From Impatiens glandulifera (taxonomy: Eukaryota; Streptophyta; Magnoliopsida; Ericales; Balsaminaceae): a DNA stretch of 64,000 bases. Shown in pieces: positions 12,017 through 24,700 of this stretch. The stretch lies in contig NC_061866.1 in assembly GCF_907164915.1 (NCBI RefSeq), positions 29,281,905 through 29,345,904 of the forward strand, in the 5' to 3' direction. How positions within the stretch are numbered: the stretch's first letter is position 1; each line of letters begins with the position of its first letter. The notes below the pieces were generated by a model that did no database searches, was not told the DNA's origin, and saw only the letters and a list, made by a program, of their open reading frames with translations. The translations under genes were made by a program, and so were the position numbers.

Positions 12017-13806
12017 ATGCCTAGACGAAAGAGGATAGACGATGAAGACACTGATACAGAATTTGAAGTCGTAAGATTTCTAAAATCCTAGATTTCAAAG
12101 ATGTTGTTACTAATATGCTAATATTATTTTCAATAATGTTTTTTGATTATCGATTTCAGGAAACAATTCGACCCAAAATTAATGCACCTGCCAAGAAGAT
12201 TGGTGCAAACTCTAAACGCCCTAGAATTGAAATATCCCCAGTACCTAAAAAAACGTCTAAAGTTGTTTCAAGAAGACAATCCCCACAGAAAAAAAAAATG
12301 GATCCTAAACGACTAGTTGTCTCTACTCCTAAATCACCAAACCCGACTCAACTCCAAAAACAAAATAAAACATCCAAACAACCAACTCCCAGCCATGATG
12401 TATCAACTCTCCAACCAGTATCATCTGCTGGTTTGGAGACTCAATCAGACCGGCCAGAAACATTCAACAATCATGCACTCGTCCTTGAAGATCCAATCCC
12501 AACTCATCCAACCTCAAATGTTGCTGATCATGATGATATAAGGGCGGAGGACGGGATAGCTAGTGTTTGTAAATCTTCTAAGACGTACATCGAGGTTAAT
12601 GGAGAAAAGTAAGTTTCAATAGGTAAATGTTATCTCTAACAATTGACAAATGTAACTAATATATTTTTGTTTCTACAGCTTCATTCCAGATATCTTGAAA
12701 GATATACATCGGATAGTAACGGGATATTGGAGGGGGGCGTATTTAAATTGGAATCAAGTGCCGGAAGACATTAAAAACACATGGTGGGAACATTTTACGG
12801 TAAGTGATAATCAAAAACTTACATACTTTTAAATATTAAAAATTGTTTCAAATCCAAAACTAATTTCAATTACTTATTGAAGGAGATGTTTGAGTGGGAT
12901 CTAGTCTCAGAGGGGGATGTAAACAAACTTTTTAAGAAGAAGGCGGGTACGAAGATAAGGAATTTCATAACTAGGGCAAAAGCAGCAATGAAGAAGCCAC
13001 CACATGTCACACTGGAAGACTGGGCGCAAATGAAAATTAACTTTGAAGAACCTAAATATTCAGAGAAGTGCACTAAAGCTAAAGGACATAGACACGATTA
13101 CACGTCAAATGGTGGGGCGACGTACTGCGGTGGTTCCATAACGGCGGAAGAACATCAGAGAAGATTAGTAAGTAATTTAGTTACTTTTTTAGTATTCAAT
13201 TCATATTTATTTTCTAAATGAAATTATTATATATTTCTTGAAAGGCACGGGAACTAGGAAGACTCCCAACCATTCTTGAAACATTTGAAAAAACGTTTAA
13301 AAAAAAAGATGGTACTTGGAGTGGGAGCAGGGCAGCAGAAGTTGTGGTAAGTTTTATTCAATGATACATATGATTATTTATTATAAATGATGTTGAGATT
13401 ATTATTTGTACTAATAATTTTTTTTTATGTGTAGGAAACTTTTAGTCAGCTCCATGAAACACAAAATTCTGTTCAACTAGAAGAAAGAAAAACCGACACT
13501 GAATTGTGGATGGAGGCGGCTGGATCGAGCACTAGCGGGCGGGTGTTTGGAATCGGATATATGGGTCGAAAACAAGTGTATCAAGATAATCGTTCCAGCA
13601 CCAAGCTAAGTTTGGAGGTGAACACTCTGAAGGAAACAGTGACTGAATTGAAGTTGGAGAATTCAGAAAAACAGAAAGAAGTTGAGAATTGTAAGCTGGA
13701 AATCAATACACTCAAAGACCAATTCGCCGAGATGATTCAATTAATGAAGAAAAGTGGACAACCTACTCCCCTAACAAATACAACTCCGGAAGGCGGAGAC
13801 GTATGA
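12017..13806 (+). CDS. TNPA-like CACTA accessory protein, six exons
   Basis: Exons 12017-12070, 12160-12608, 12679-12799, 12883-13167, 13245-13346 and 13435-13806 join in frame to about 460 aa, each border GT-AG. The ATG was chosen because the short first exon (MPRRKRIDDEDTDTEFEV) splices in phase. The N-terminal third is basic and Ser/Pro/Thr-rich. Residues about 165-375 (DIHRIVTGYWRGAYLNWNQV, then EMFEWDL) resemble the plant Ptta/En/Spm Transposase_24 family. Residues about 393-446 form a heptad-like coiled coil (LSLEVNTLKETVTELKLENS), suggesting oligomerisation. In the Spm system TNPA binds subterminal repeats and pairs the ends; that role is inferred here. The frame looks intact. Confidence 0.88.
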
Positions 13807-15190
13807 AAAGGTTAGTTTCCTTAACCTATTCATTCATTGAATTTGGTTTTATACATTGATTTTAATTTATACCAAATATACAGGAATGAGTGATTTTAAT
13901 TTGGTGTTGTTTGGTTCTAAATTGATTAAGAAACTTTGTGTGAACTTTAGATGATTTTGTAATGTTGAATAACTTGTAAAATGTTAAAAAAAATAAAAAT
14001 AAATTGTTCTCAATAGTATGTGATTTTTGTCAGAATTTCAGTTTTTGTAGACATCATCCTAATTAGATTCAATTCTACATCCATTTGGTCAACATTAAGT
14101 TGAATATATTATTTATAACTACTAAGATAATCATGATCTTTCTCCATAGACTTTTCTTATAAAACTGAAGTAGAAACATACATGTTGTGGATGCTATTCA
14201 AATTTTAAACATATATGTGGTTGTTATTCAAATTTTAAACATATATGTGGTTGTTATTCAAATTTTAAACATATATGTGGTTTCTTAGTTGTTATATTGT
14301 ATTGTATTAGACAAGCATGTTCACACTAGGAAGGCAAGGGAATTAGATTTCTTAGTTGTTGTATTGTATTGAATTTAATTGAGGGAAAACTATAGTTGAA
14401 AATGTTATGTTATATATTGACATTATTGAGTGTTATTTCTTAATAATATGAAATTTTATGTGCAAGTAATTAGTGGAAAATGATGTTACATATTGACATT
14501 ATTGAGGCATCAAAGGAAAACAAATCATATATTTTATTTATGTATTAGCTTTATAAAACTATAGTTTCAATGTTGTGAATGCTATTCTTTGTATAAAATT
14601 CAATGATTTCTTTTACATTATATAATATAAATATTTTCTTTATACATAAAATGTTTATACATTTCATTTTTTTGATTCAAAGCTTTGTTTGTATTTTTCT
14701 ATATGTACACAGGTATGGCTGAAATGTGGATCTTCCATGACATTGATGATCTTTTTGGACTATATCAATGGATGATTTCATTATTTTATGGACAAGGTTT
14801 GAGAAATTATATTTTGGAAAGTTTGAATTGAATTGAATCTGATATGTATGCTGTTTGACTTGGTTATGTTTGAGGTTAATTATGATGTTTGAATTAGTTA
14901 TGTTTAAGGTTTGAGAAATTATTTTTTGGAAAGTTTGAATTGAATTGAAATTGTGGTTAATTATGATGTTTGAATTGGTTATGATTTCTTTTGCCTATTA
15001 TATTTCAAAATTAGTTTTTTCAATACCAGGTTCAAATAAAATAAAAAAGTTACAAATGTCTTAGAAAATTTAATGCTAAAATAAAAATTGTGCACAATAT
15101 TAATGCTAAAATAAATAAAATTAAAATAATGTATAAAAGATTTGCAATATTTCGAATCAAATAGTGCAAAATAGTTAATGCAAAAATATA
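13807..15190 (+). other. Non-coding 3' part of CACTA-1
   Basis: No gene. Three tandem copies of a 30-bp unit (TTATTCAAATTTTAAACATA type) lie at about 14195-14281. A short duplicated phrase (TTTGAGAAATTAT / GGAAAGTTTGAATTGAATTG) occurs near 14800 and 14910. The rest is AT-rich, possibly 3' untranslated sequence of the TNPA-like gene. Confidence 0.6.
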
Positions 15191-16066
15191 TTACAAATAT
15201 TAAAAACACTATTATTGCAAAACCAAATGTATATACATTTGCAAATGTTAATGTAAACTAATCTTATATATATAAATTATATAAGATATTGAAGAAATGA
15301 TTGCATAAATTACCGCAAATTGTATTGGATCATTTTCAAATATTCCGTATTTGAATATAAATTAAATTGAGTATTGCAAAACCAAATGCGGATACATTTG
15401 CAAATATCAATGCTAATTAATCGTATGTTTACAAATTATCGAAGATATTGAATAAATAATTGCATAAACTACCGCAAATTTTATTGGATCGTTTTCAAAT
15501 ATTCAGTATTTGAATATAAATTAAATTGAGTATTGCAAAACCGAGTGTAGATACATTTGCAAATATCAATGCTAATTAATCATATGTATATTATATTATC
15601 AAATATATTGAAGAAAATATTGCATAAATTACCGTAAATTGTATGGCAACATTTTCAAATATTCAGTATTTGAATAAAATTCGGAATGTATTGCATATAC
15701 AAATGCGGAAATATTTGGAAATGTTAATGCAAACTAATCGTAATAATATATTTATTAACGAAGTTATTGAAGAAAGTAGTGCAAAAACATGAGGCTTTTA
15801 ATAAAAATATTAATGTAAATATTATTGGAAAATTATATTAACCATGGTTAGTATATGTTTTACAAAATAAGGGATTTTCTGCAGCATATTTGGTTTTAGT
15901 GATAATGTTATGGGAACTAGTATTGCGCGCGTTAATGCAAATTTGCATTGGGGTGATTTGCATTATTTTTGGTATCCTTGCAAATTTAGTTGCGAACCTC
16001 TCAGATAATGCTAATATAATTGCTGAAGTTCTTTTTCATTGCAAAGAATGTTGTTTTACCCTTGTT
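15191..16066 (+). repeat. 159-bp tandem subterminal repeats, right end of CACTA-1
   Basis: Units begin ATTGCAAAACC at 15214, 15373 and 15532, with a degenerate one at 15690, giving a period of 159 bp. Each holds GGATAC, ATTTGCAAAT, ACCGCAAATT and CAAATATTCAGTATTTGAAT. The TTGCAA/TTTGCA words are shared with the left end. From 15721 to 16066 the repeats are irregular. Confidence 0.85.
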
Positions 16067-16091
16067 GCAAATTGACCGTTTTTTTGTAGTG
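16067..16091 (-). repeat. CACTA-1 right terminal inverted repeat
   Basis: The reverse complement begins CACTACAAAAAAAC and matches 2289-2313 at 23 of 25 positions. It is followed by the target copy ATT at 16092-16094. Confidence 0.95.
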
Positions 16092-16728
16092 ATTCATTTA
16101 TTATGGTTAGTGTCATGTATGGTTTCTAGGTGTAAGTTATGTAGTAAAAATGAGAGTCAAAGTTGAACACAATTCTCCCATCAAATCTATTTATTATAAT
16201 TGTATATTGATTTTTATTTTATTTTATTTTTTGTGACAGGTTTTAACATAAATATTAATGTTATGTTAGTGTGTTTGCCTTTGTATCAACACCAACTGAA
16301 TCATTAACTAAACCATTTCAAACATCAGGAGGACAAAATTATGGTCATGTTGGATAGTTGGATATTAAAAGTATCTTAATTTATAGTAAAGATATTAACA
16401 TGTTCATTGACTTGTTTGCGTCTTGATCTCACCTCCTTCTTTTCACTTATCTTATTACATTTACTCTCACTATTATTTTCAGACTTTCCTAAACGCGTTG
16501 TTCCATCTACATCACTGGAGTGAATGGACTATCATCAGAATCACCCGAACTTTCATTTGTATCCACTCCAACATTGAACATGGGCTCACCGGTAGCTATG
16601 ATGTCGCCGAATAATCTTTCATAAATATTTTCAATACTACCAAACTTAAACTTATTAAGTTTGACATGATCATGTTCAACACAAAATAATAAGCAAATTT
16701 AATATTAGTTTAACAAATATTAAACTAT
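16092..16728 (+). repeat. Unit A, right part
   Basis: Continues the unit interrupted at 2288 and matches 51557 to about 52225 of unit B, including the AACACCAACTGAATCATTAA segment. Homology stops near 16728, after TTTAACAAATATTAAA. It carries the Myb/SANT-like tail relic on the minus strand. Confidence 0.88.
16430..16680 (-). pseudogene. Tail of Myb/SANT-like gene relic (unit A copy)
   Basis: On the minus strand the frame reads GDIIATG, FNVGVDTN and SSGDSDDS, as in the better-preserved copy in unit B (51941-52166). Here it is broken by a short deletion near the TPVDADG position, giving an early stop. The SANT exon of unit B is not present here because the duplication ends. Confidence 0.55.
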
Positions 16729-16784
16729 GTTATAATTAATAAGAATGTGGTACGGTGATTGTTAACCAAAAAAAGATAGTTTAT

Positions 16785-17045
16785 TTTTTGGGGGGAAAAA
16801 CGACTTAGCATCATTTCATTAAAAATTCCAAAAAATGGGAAAAAACCACGAGTTTATGAGATCATTCTAGACAGGCCTAGAATGATTTTGAAGTCGTGAC
16901 ATTCTGAATAAAAGCTAAAAAGCTAAAAACGTAAATGAATTATCTGATTACAATACTTTCAATTCTAGTGAGTTTAAAAAATGGTAATTCCAGTTCCTAC
17001 AGATATTCCAGTTCCTACATATGCTCCATGCTTGGAATTCTTGTT
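16785..17045 (-). mobile_element. 5'-truncated LINE 3' fragment
   Basis: Closely related to 32547-32790, the 3' end of the LINE further right. Both share CATTCTAGACAGGCCTAGAA and an AAGCTAAAAACGTAAATGAA phrase. The orientation is minus, with the 3' end near 16785 next to a G/T-rich stretch. No coding capacity remains. Target duplications were not found. Confidence 0.75.
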
Positions 17046-17087
17046 TACATATAGTCTATTTATTTATATAAGCATATAGCTAGATTG

Positions 17088-17092
<5 letters not shown>

Positions 17093-17147
<55 letters not shown>
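17093..17147. repeat. (TA)n microsatellite
   Basis: An uninterrupted TA dinucleotide run of about 54 bp followed by a T-rich stretch. Confidence 0.95.
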
Positions 17148-17155
<8 letters not shown>

Positions 17156-17290
17156 TATTATGATATTAAGATATCATTTATATTCGTTTGTTGATAGAGT
17201 TGAGTAAATGAAGAATAATATATTTTTCTTAATTAGGAAAATAGAGTTATCAATGGTAGAAAGAATAAAATTGGAGAACAAAAAATGAAA

Positions 17291-17515
17291 GGGCACGTTG
17301 GCGTAGTGGTTTGAAGTTCGAATGCAATAATGTGAGACGAAAGTCATATCTCATGTTCGAATCACAATTCGGCCAATTATTTATTTTCACGAATTATATC
17401 GGTAAAAATATTTCACCCAAAAAAATTTCAAACATTGTCGCTTCACGTGGATTATCGTTCAAAACACGGTAATGTAAGCGCTTCGATTAAGACGTGAAGT
17501 ACATTTGTAGTTATA
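17291..17515 (+). mobile_element. tRNA-derived SINE
   Basis: The first 85 bp resemble a tRNA 5' region. An A box TGGCGTAGTGG begins at 17299 and a B box TGTTCGAATCAC at 17354, the spacing expected of an internal RNA polymerase III promoter. The cloverleaf itself is not conserved. A tRNA-unrelated body with GCTTCACGTGGATTATCG follows to about 17515. The end and target duplication are uncertain. Confidence 0.6.
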
Positions 17516-17539
17516 TATTATTTGATTTTGTTGATAAGT

Positions 17540-19009
17540 TATTGTTTATATATATAAATAAAAGCACTAAAAATCTACATACTAATTTATAAAATTAAAA
17601 TTATCATTTTAATTTATTTTTGAATAAATAAAATCAAAATAATTAAACCCTTGCCAAAAACCTATTTAAAATAATTAATTAGACAAATAATTGTGATAAA
17701 TAAGACCTAATTAATTAAGAAAAATGGTCAAAATAATAAAAATAAAATATTTGGGACAAATGATTTACTCATTTCTTTTAAAATAATTTTAGAAAAATTT
17801 GGGATTAAAATAAATAATTTAGGACAAATGAGGTACCTATTTCATCCCCTAAAATTATTTATTTAACACAAAAATAAAATAAATTGGTAAAATATTTGCC
17901 ATATTTATTTTAATATTTTGTGGATTTTAAAAAATCAAAATTAAAGCCCAAAGGGTGAAAGAAACTTCAATTTCAAACAAACCCTTAAGGTTTTAAAATA
18001 AAAATAAAATTCATAATCGGGTGTAGCCATCATAAGATAAAGTTACAGCCACAACCGAAGTCATCGAATGAGCATTGGATTTCCATTCAACGCTTCAGGC
18101 ACGCTCGCGTAGACCGTTGTAGTGGAACGAGCGCGTGCTCACGAGACACCAAATCAGTTAAATCCCATTAGCGAGATCGTTAACGGAACGCCCATACGCA
18201 ACGTCACCTTGACGGACTACTGACATAATGCCAAACGCGCGCAAAACGACATTGTTTTGTCCTCCGATCGTCTTCCTCATCGCGACGCCGCAAAGATAAG
18301 GATGAAGATCCGTCTTCAATTTTTCCAACTTGGAACTCAGTCGATAGTCCACCTTTTCAGCTGATTCAAAAGATAAAATGATCACCATACTTTGGTGATC
18401 ATTTCTACTACTCCCCCATAGGGGTGATTTATCCTTATATCTTCAAGTGGGATCAAGAACAACCAAAATGTCATTAATGGTTTTTTTGCTGATTTAGTGT
18501 ACTTGAAGCTTCCACCGACTTAGGGAAGTTTTAAATACACCCCTTGAGTCATTCGAAACTAAGGAATCCACCCACCACCTTCAAATCGAAGAAAATCAAA
18601 TACCCAACATTCAAGCTTTAAGATTTCAGATATTTCGAATTTTCTGTTTAAGACCTTAAAGCTTGGATTTGAGCATCCCTAAAGCTTCTCTAAGGATGAA
18701 GGAGTGTTTTCCAATCCTTGGTAAGGTTCCAATCACCCTCTAATTCATATTTACAGTTTGAATTTTGATTTTTTTTATATTTCAAATTGCATACGCTTGT
18801 ATGTTTTCTATTTATGGTGTTTATGCTTGGAAATCAATATTGAATCATTTATGAACTTTCTAGATAAGTTAGAAACAATTTGTCAACATAATACAGAAAA
18901 ATTAAATTTGAATTTTAAAAATTAAAAAAACGTCTTTGTTGTTCTTGGGCTAATTCTCTTAAATCACAGTCTAGAGAGTTTCCCAACATGATTGTAATCA
19001 GGTTGGGCA
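17540..19009. other. Retroelement-like non-coding DNA, left of CACTA-2
   Basis: The first 450 bp are very AT-rich. From 18010 to 18420 the DNA turns GC-rich, with GCGCGTGCTCACGAGACACC and AACGCGCGCAAAACGACATT. Then comes a possible TATA-like stretch (TTTTAAATACACCCC near 18530). No long ORF is present. The texture is that of an LTR retrotransposon long terminal or leader region and continues at 30423 when CACTA-2 is removed, but I cannot define termini or a family. Confidence 0.35.
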
Positions 19010-19059
19010 CACTAGTGAAAAAGGGGTCATTACCGAGAGTATAATATCTCAGTAATGAC

Positions 19060-19640
19060 CATATCTCTCGGTATAGACATAATACCGAGAGTTTTAGTGA
19101 CTCTCGACATTCGTCAGTATTACCACTCTCGGTAAATCTAATTGGCTGTTTACCGAGAAATTTCGTAAATTTCTCGGTTTAGATATCAGAGAGAAAAATC
19201 GAGAGTTATATGGAAAACTCTCGGTTTTTTCTTTTTAATAAAAACTGAGAGTTATTTGAAAAACCTTTTGTTTTTACCTTTCAAGAAAAACTGAGAGTTA
19301 TTATAAAAACTCTCGGTTTTTCACTTTAAAGAAATACCGAGAGTTCCCAAATAACTCTCAGTTTTTCTTACAAGGGAAAACCGAGAGTTTACCAAATAAC
19401 TCTTAGGTTTTCTTGAAAGGGAAAAACCGAGAGTTTTCCAAATAACTCTTGTTTTTTCTTACAAGGAAAAATCCGAGAGTTTTCCAAATAACTCTTTGTT
19501 TTTATTGAAAGGTAAACGCCGAGAGTTTTTCAAATAACTCTCGGTTTTACTAGAAAGGGAAAAATTGGGGGTTTTTCAAATAACTCTCATTTTTCTTGAA
19601 AGGAAAAAACCGAGAGTTTTCTATATAATTTTCAGTATTG
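19060..19640. repeat. CCGAGAG palindromic subterminal array of CACTA-2
   Basis: About ten units of 45-65 bp, each an imperfect inverted repeat with CCGAGAGTTTTCC on one arm and ATAACTCTCGG on the other, separated by a TTTTTCTTGAAAGG spacer. Each could form a hairpin. Probable accessory-protein binding sites, by analogy with other CACTA ends. Confidence 0.85.
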
Positions 19641-19929
19641 ACCCTATTAAATGTACAAAATAAGCCAATCATTTTGTGTGCAACCAAAATCTGTTCATTC
19701 AAACTAATACATATATATACAATAACATTCATAAACCAAATGATCGTTATAATTCCAAAATTCTTAACCAAACCAATCATCCAAACAACCTATTATTAGT
19801 CGAATCAAAACGTACTTAATCATCCATAAACCTGTTATCAGTCGAAACAAAATGTACTACTAATAAAAACGTACCCAATCAAAATGTACTATTAACTAGA
19901 AGTAGCTGGGGGGAAGGGGGGTTGATACT

Positions 19930-21663
19930 GCCTCATTAAGAATTCAATTTGTTCCTCATATTTCTCCATTCTTTTCCTCATTTGCATCTTTTCCGCTGCG
20001 ATTTAACTCTCCCTTTGACTCTCCCTTTCCTCTCTTTCTCGATCCCTCCTTTACATTTCATTAATTGTTTCAACTTTTTCCATATCCCTCCTTTGAATTT
20101 TCTCCATTGTCATTGCCATGTTTCTCACATCTTTCTTTAGTTTTTCATTTTCCTCCAACAACCGATTAGTGAATCGTTGAGAATTGTTGTCACTCCGACG
20201 ATCCTCTCGAAAGTGTGTGGGTCGGACACCGAATCCAATACCGACCAATGTTCCATGCATTTGGCGTCCAAACACTCTCCGTCAAGTCGAAGTCGGAGAT
20301 ATCTGGTTCGCTGATTATTACTTCTCCATCTCTGCCTGCACATTTAAAATAAATTTTTATTTATATAATAAATAAGTATATATAATTTTATTAACTTATA
20401 ATTTTCTCTTGCGCTCGTTCGTTCAGGATCAGGTTGGGATTTTCTTTTCTAGATTTCAGGGTACGGGTCCTCTTAAAACTTCAACGACAAAGGGGGTCTG
20501 TCCTATTTCACCCGCCTTTTGAAATAAATAATTTATAAAATTAATAACATTCTTTATATTAAGTTATTAGAAATAATGTACATACCAACTCTTCATCCAC
20601 TTTTGAAAACTGTCTACTTCTAGTATGATGCGGAAATTTCAGTTTATTCCTGTTAACAACATTAATTCTACTGTTTCTCTACATTTAAATTAAAAAATGA
20701 AGTTATAATAATTGATATCATATTTTATTTGAATTATGAAACCATACTTTAATCTTTTCTGTGAAGTAATGGTTCTGACACACGAACTCCCAAATAGTTG
20801 GATCGTAGTCTCGTGGGAGATTGACAAGTACCAATGTCTCGTCTCCTTGATGAACCCGGATATAATCTATGTTCAAATCAGTGCGCCACCTATCTCATAT
20901 ATATCTAGCGTGTGCCAATCCGGTCGCTCGATGTTGATCAATAGAACCATTAGTACTCTCGAACAGATCCTGGAATATAAAATATTCAAATGTTATAAAA
21001 AAGTATTGAATGATTAATGTATAATTAAGTAATTATCACCGTCAAAGTGAATACAATTGGTCAGCACTTAATGCCTTATACTTTAGCAGACGGTGTGAGA
21101 TGGCTGAGAGGTCCCGCACCACCGACCCTAAATTTCTAGACCACACGCGTCTGCAATTGTCGCCGCTGGGCCTCCCATCTAGCTCTTTGAAATTCAGAGC
21201 AATCTTTGTCCCTAGTAGCCTCCTAGATAGAGCGATATTTTTGTTCTTCCCCCCATCTCTTCCGGGCGGAAGATTCTCCAAAAATATTAAATCCAATATT
21301 AAGTGTAAATCAATACAAACAATAAATAAGTATAAACATGATACTTGTCGATGATGGGTCGGGAGTGGAATGGTGTTCATGATCCTCCAACTAATCATCG
21401 GCCTCATCCTCCATTTGATCCTCCACCTCAGAAAATGTACTCTCAATAAACTCTTTATCCTCAACAGCCTCATCTTCCTCACGTGTATCACGTGCTGGGT
21501 CAGCAGTAGCTAACGGGTCCACTACATACATTGTGTCTACAGAAGACTCTCTTCGGATCCTTAGGTGATCTACTTGTGCAAGTAGGTTTAGGAATGTCAT
21601 ATCTAGTTTGTTCGGTGTTTTCCTCATACTCTTCCAAACAGTTTGCTTGCGACCTTTAGACAT
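19930..21663 (-). pseudogene. TNPA-like gene of CACTA-2, decayed
   Basis: Minus-strand blocks follow the order of a TNPA/Transposase_24 gene. 21663-21391 encodes MSKGRKQTVWKSMRKTPNKL and an acidic tail. 21290-21060 encodes LPPGRDGGKNKNIALSRR and GSVVRDLSAISHRLLKY. 20970-20736 encodes RVHQGDETLVNLP. 20280-20040 encodes a coiled coil (LLEENEKLKKDVRNMAMTME). In-frame stops occur at about 20945 and 20320. The family assignment rests on layout and partial similarity. It lies just downstream of the TNPD-like relic, as in CACTA-1 but in the opposite orientation. Confidence 0.7.
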
Positions 21664-21779
21664 CCTTATGCATATATCATTAATAAATTGGAGAGTAATT
21701 GAAGTAGTAATAAGAATATATTAAAGTAAAAACATAAATCTACCTAATTAATCTTAACTATATATTTGTAAACCGTGGA

Positions 21780-24700
21780 TTTATTTTTGTCACAATCTTT
21801 CAACCAGGTCATGATGACATATCATGGGGGTAGAATACTTGTTTTGCATGACTCGCCAATATATACGGGTTCTAATTTTGGGTTTTCAAAACCCGGTTTA
21901 CATTTATACTTACGAAGCCATATCTATCCACTTTCACTCCTAATTCCCCCGAATAAGTATCAAACCAATTACACTTGAATAAGACAACTCATTTGTGAGA
22001 AACGTATTGTATTTGGATTATATCCGTTAAAACTCCGAAGTATGACATAGTATCTGACCTCTTGTACCCTTCAACAACCACTCCGTTATTTTGAATGGTC
22101 AAACCTTCGTCGTATTTTTCTGTACAGAATTTGTATTCGTTTACTTGACACCAAACATACATACATGAGTACATAGTTGGACATTCACCTAAGATCTTGA
22201 GGTCTTTTGATATGTCGTTAATTAATAGCTAATTGTGCGACCTATATATACATTCCCAAAATTTAGTCGTTAATTGTAAAAATAATAATAAAGTTATTAG
22301 ATATGATTTTGAATCTACTCACTCTATGCTTAAAATATGTGGCATATATTTCTCCTCATGACTCATTGTTATTGCAATAATGCATATACTCACTGTAAAT
22401 AGATCGAATATTAAATAGCATACTCTTTAATGCTAATTATTAAGACGTACTATAACAACAAAATATTGAATCCTACATGTAAAAAGGTTTTGCTTCGGGA
22501 TATATTTTCAAAATGTATGAATGAGCTGTCACTCGATTGCTATAATCCAAGTTGAATATTTTTCCGTTGGATAGGTCTTCCAAAGATGAAAATATTGAAG
22601 GGCCCGAGATTTCAGTTTGTGCATGTTCTTGGTCTTCCTCTTCCATATACATGGCACATAAACCAATACTCTCATTTACAAGATTTCTCTCGCTTATTGA
22701 GGCTTCAGGGTGGTTTTTGTTCTGCAAATATCTTTTCATTGTACCCATGTAATGTTCTATCAGATACATCCATCGATACTAGACAGGTCCCCCAAGCAAA
22801 GCCTTAAATTATAATGAACCGGGAGATGCAGCATAATGTCGAAGATTTATGGTGGAAAAATAATTTCAAATTTGCAAAGTGTCATTATAATATCCATGTA
22901 CAATTGTTCGAGGTCCGCTGCAATCAACTCTTTAGAGCACAACAACCGAAAGAACCGAGACAAATTTACTATAGCATCATACACATGATCTAAAAGTAAT
23001 CCACGTTTCGTTAAAGGAATAAGATATTCCAATAAAATGTGACAATCATGACTCTTTAATCCCGTAATATTTTTATCTTCCAAATTTAAACAACCTGCAA
23101 TATTTGAGCAAAAACAATCAAGCAACTTAAGATCTTTCAAGAAATTACAAACACATTTTTTATGATCAGAGGTCAAAGTGAAAGACGCTTCTGGATAATG
23201 AATCACTCCTTCATCATTTATAGGATATAACCATTATTTTATGCCTAAGAGTTGTAAGTCTTTACGGGGGCTTTAGGACCATCCTTAGTCTTCTCTTTCA
23301 CATTCATTATTGTTCTCAACACGCTATCACAAATATTTTTCTCAATATGCATCACATCCAAATTATGTCTCAATAATAGTAATTTCCAATAAGATAAACA
23401 GAAGAAAATACTAAGTTTGTTCCAATTGTCTCCCTGTGTTTCATGATATATCTTGGTTTTCTTGCTCTGATCTGTAATAAGAACTGTTCCTTCTAGGTCT
23501 CGTGTTTGATCGTAAATTTCTTTCCCCGTTAATAATTTAGAGGGCTCTCTATAATCTATTCGACCAACAAACGACTCTTTATCCCTTCTGTATTTGTGCT
23601 TTGGTGGAAGGAAGCGTTTGTGACCCATGTAACATTGTTTGGAACCATTAACTAATCGAAGAGATATAGTGTCGTTGTTACAACAAGGACAAGCAAATTT
23701 CCCTTTCGTGTTCATCCTGACAAATTCAAGTACGCTAGAAAGTCTTTAATGGTCCATAGCAACGCCGCTCGCATGTTAAAATATTGCGAGGTGTGTGCAT
23801 CAAATGTTCTCACACCGGTTTGCCACAGTTCAGTCAACTCGTCGATCAATAGCTAGAGAAATATGTCAATTGCATCTTCCAGACTCTTTAGTCCTAGAAT
23901 TAACATAGATATAATGAAATTGCTATAATCCATGCAATTTGTGGGTGACACATTATAAGGAACGAGAATAATCGGGCATACACTATATGACTTTTTCTCA
24001 TTTATAAAGGGTTGAAACTCATAAAGAGAGTCTGAAGCGAAATCTTTATAATTTTCATCAAATGTTTTTCAAGTTAATGAATCAGCCGAATGTCTCAACG
24101 TATAACTATCAACTTTTCCTTCCTTATGTCATATCATCATTGGAGTAGTTTTTGAGTACATGTATAGTCTTTGTAGTTTTGGTATTAGAGGGAAATATCT
24201 TCACACCTTAGTGGGCATTTATTTCTCATTTTTCTTCTTTCGAACTGCCCCACTTGTTTTGTTGACTTTCCATCTAGAAAGGCCATAAACACTACAAGAC
24301 TCTACATTTTTGTCATCTTTCTAAAATAGCATATAATTGTTCTTACATGCGTCAATTCTCATACTTAAGTCTGATATCTGTAATAAATTCTTTTACATTC
24401 GTAGTAGGAGTTTGGTAATTGAGCGTCCATCGGTAATATGTCATCTTTAAGTAGACTCAACAACATATCGAACGAAGCATTTGTCCAATGACCGATATTC
24501 TTTAAGTGAAGGAGTTTCAGTAGTGCTGATGATTTCTTTATTCAAGCACCTTCATACAATGGCCGTTTAGAATCATCAAGTAATTTATAAAATCTTTGTG
24601 CATCTTCGACTAGTTCATGGTTGTTCGGGCTATCATTAACATTGGAGAACATATCGTTTATAAAATTGTGCATATAACGTTCTTCATTGACCTCTTCATT

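Larger units (their letters stand above)
2289..16091 (+). mobile_element. CACTA-1, complete En/Spm-type DNA transposon
   Basis: The element is 13,803 bp. It begins CACTACAAAAAAAC and ends with the inverted complement; the 25-bp terminal inverted repeats differ at two positions. It is flanked by a 3-bp duplication ATT (2286-2288 and 16092-16094), the usual size for the CACTA superfamily. Both ends carry subterminal repeat arrays rich in TTGCAA/TGCAAA words, as expected for TNPA-type binding regions. Inside are two + strand genes in the usual order, TNPD-like then TNPA-like, both with open frames across plausible splice sites. Unit B at 51547-51575 shows the same flanking sequence with one ATT and no insert, so the insertion boundary is directly demonstrated. 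The intact genes, near-perfect ends and clean duplication suggest a recent and possibly autonomous element; activity is inferred. Confidence 0.96.

Noticed and set aside
18158..18388. Minus-strand 76-codon ORF in the GC-rich island
   Set aside because: No recognisable domain and no conserved partner; it probably stays open because of the local GC content.
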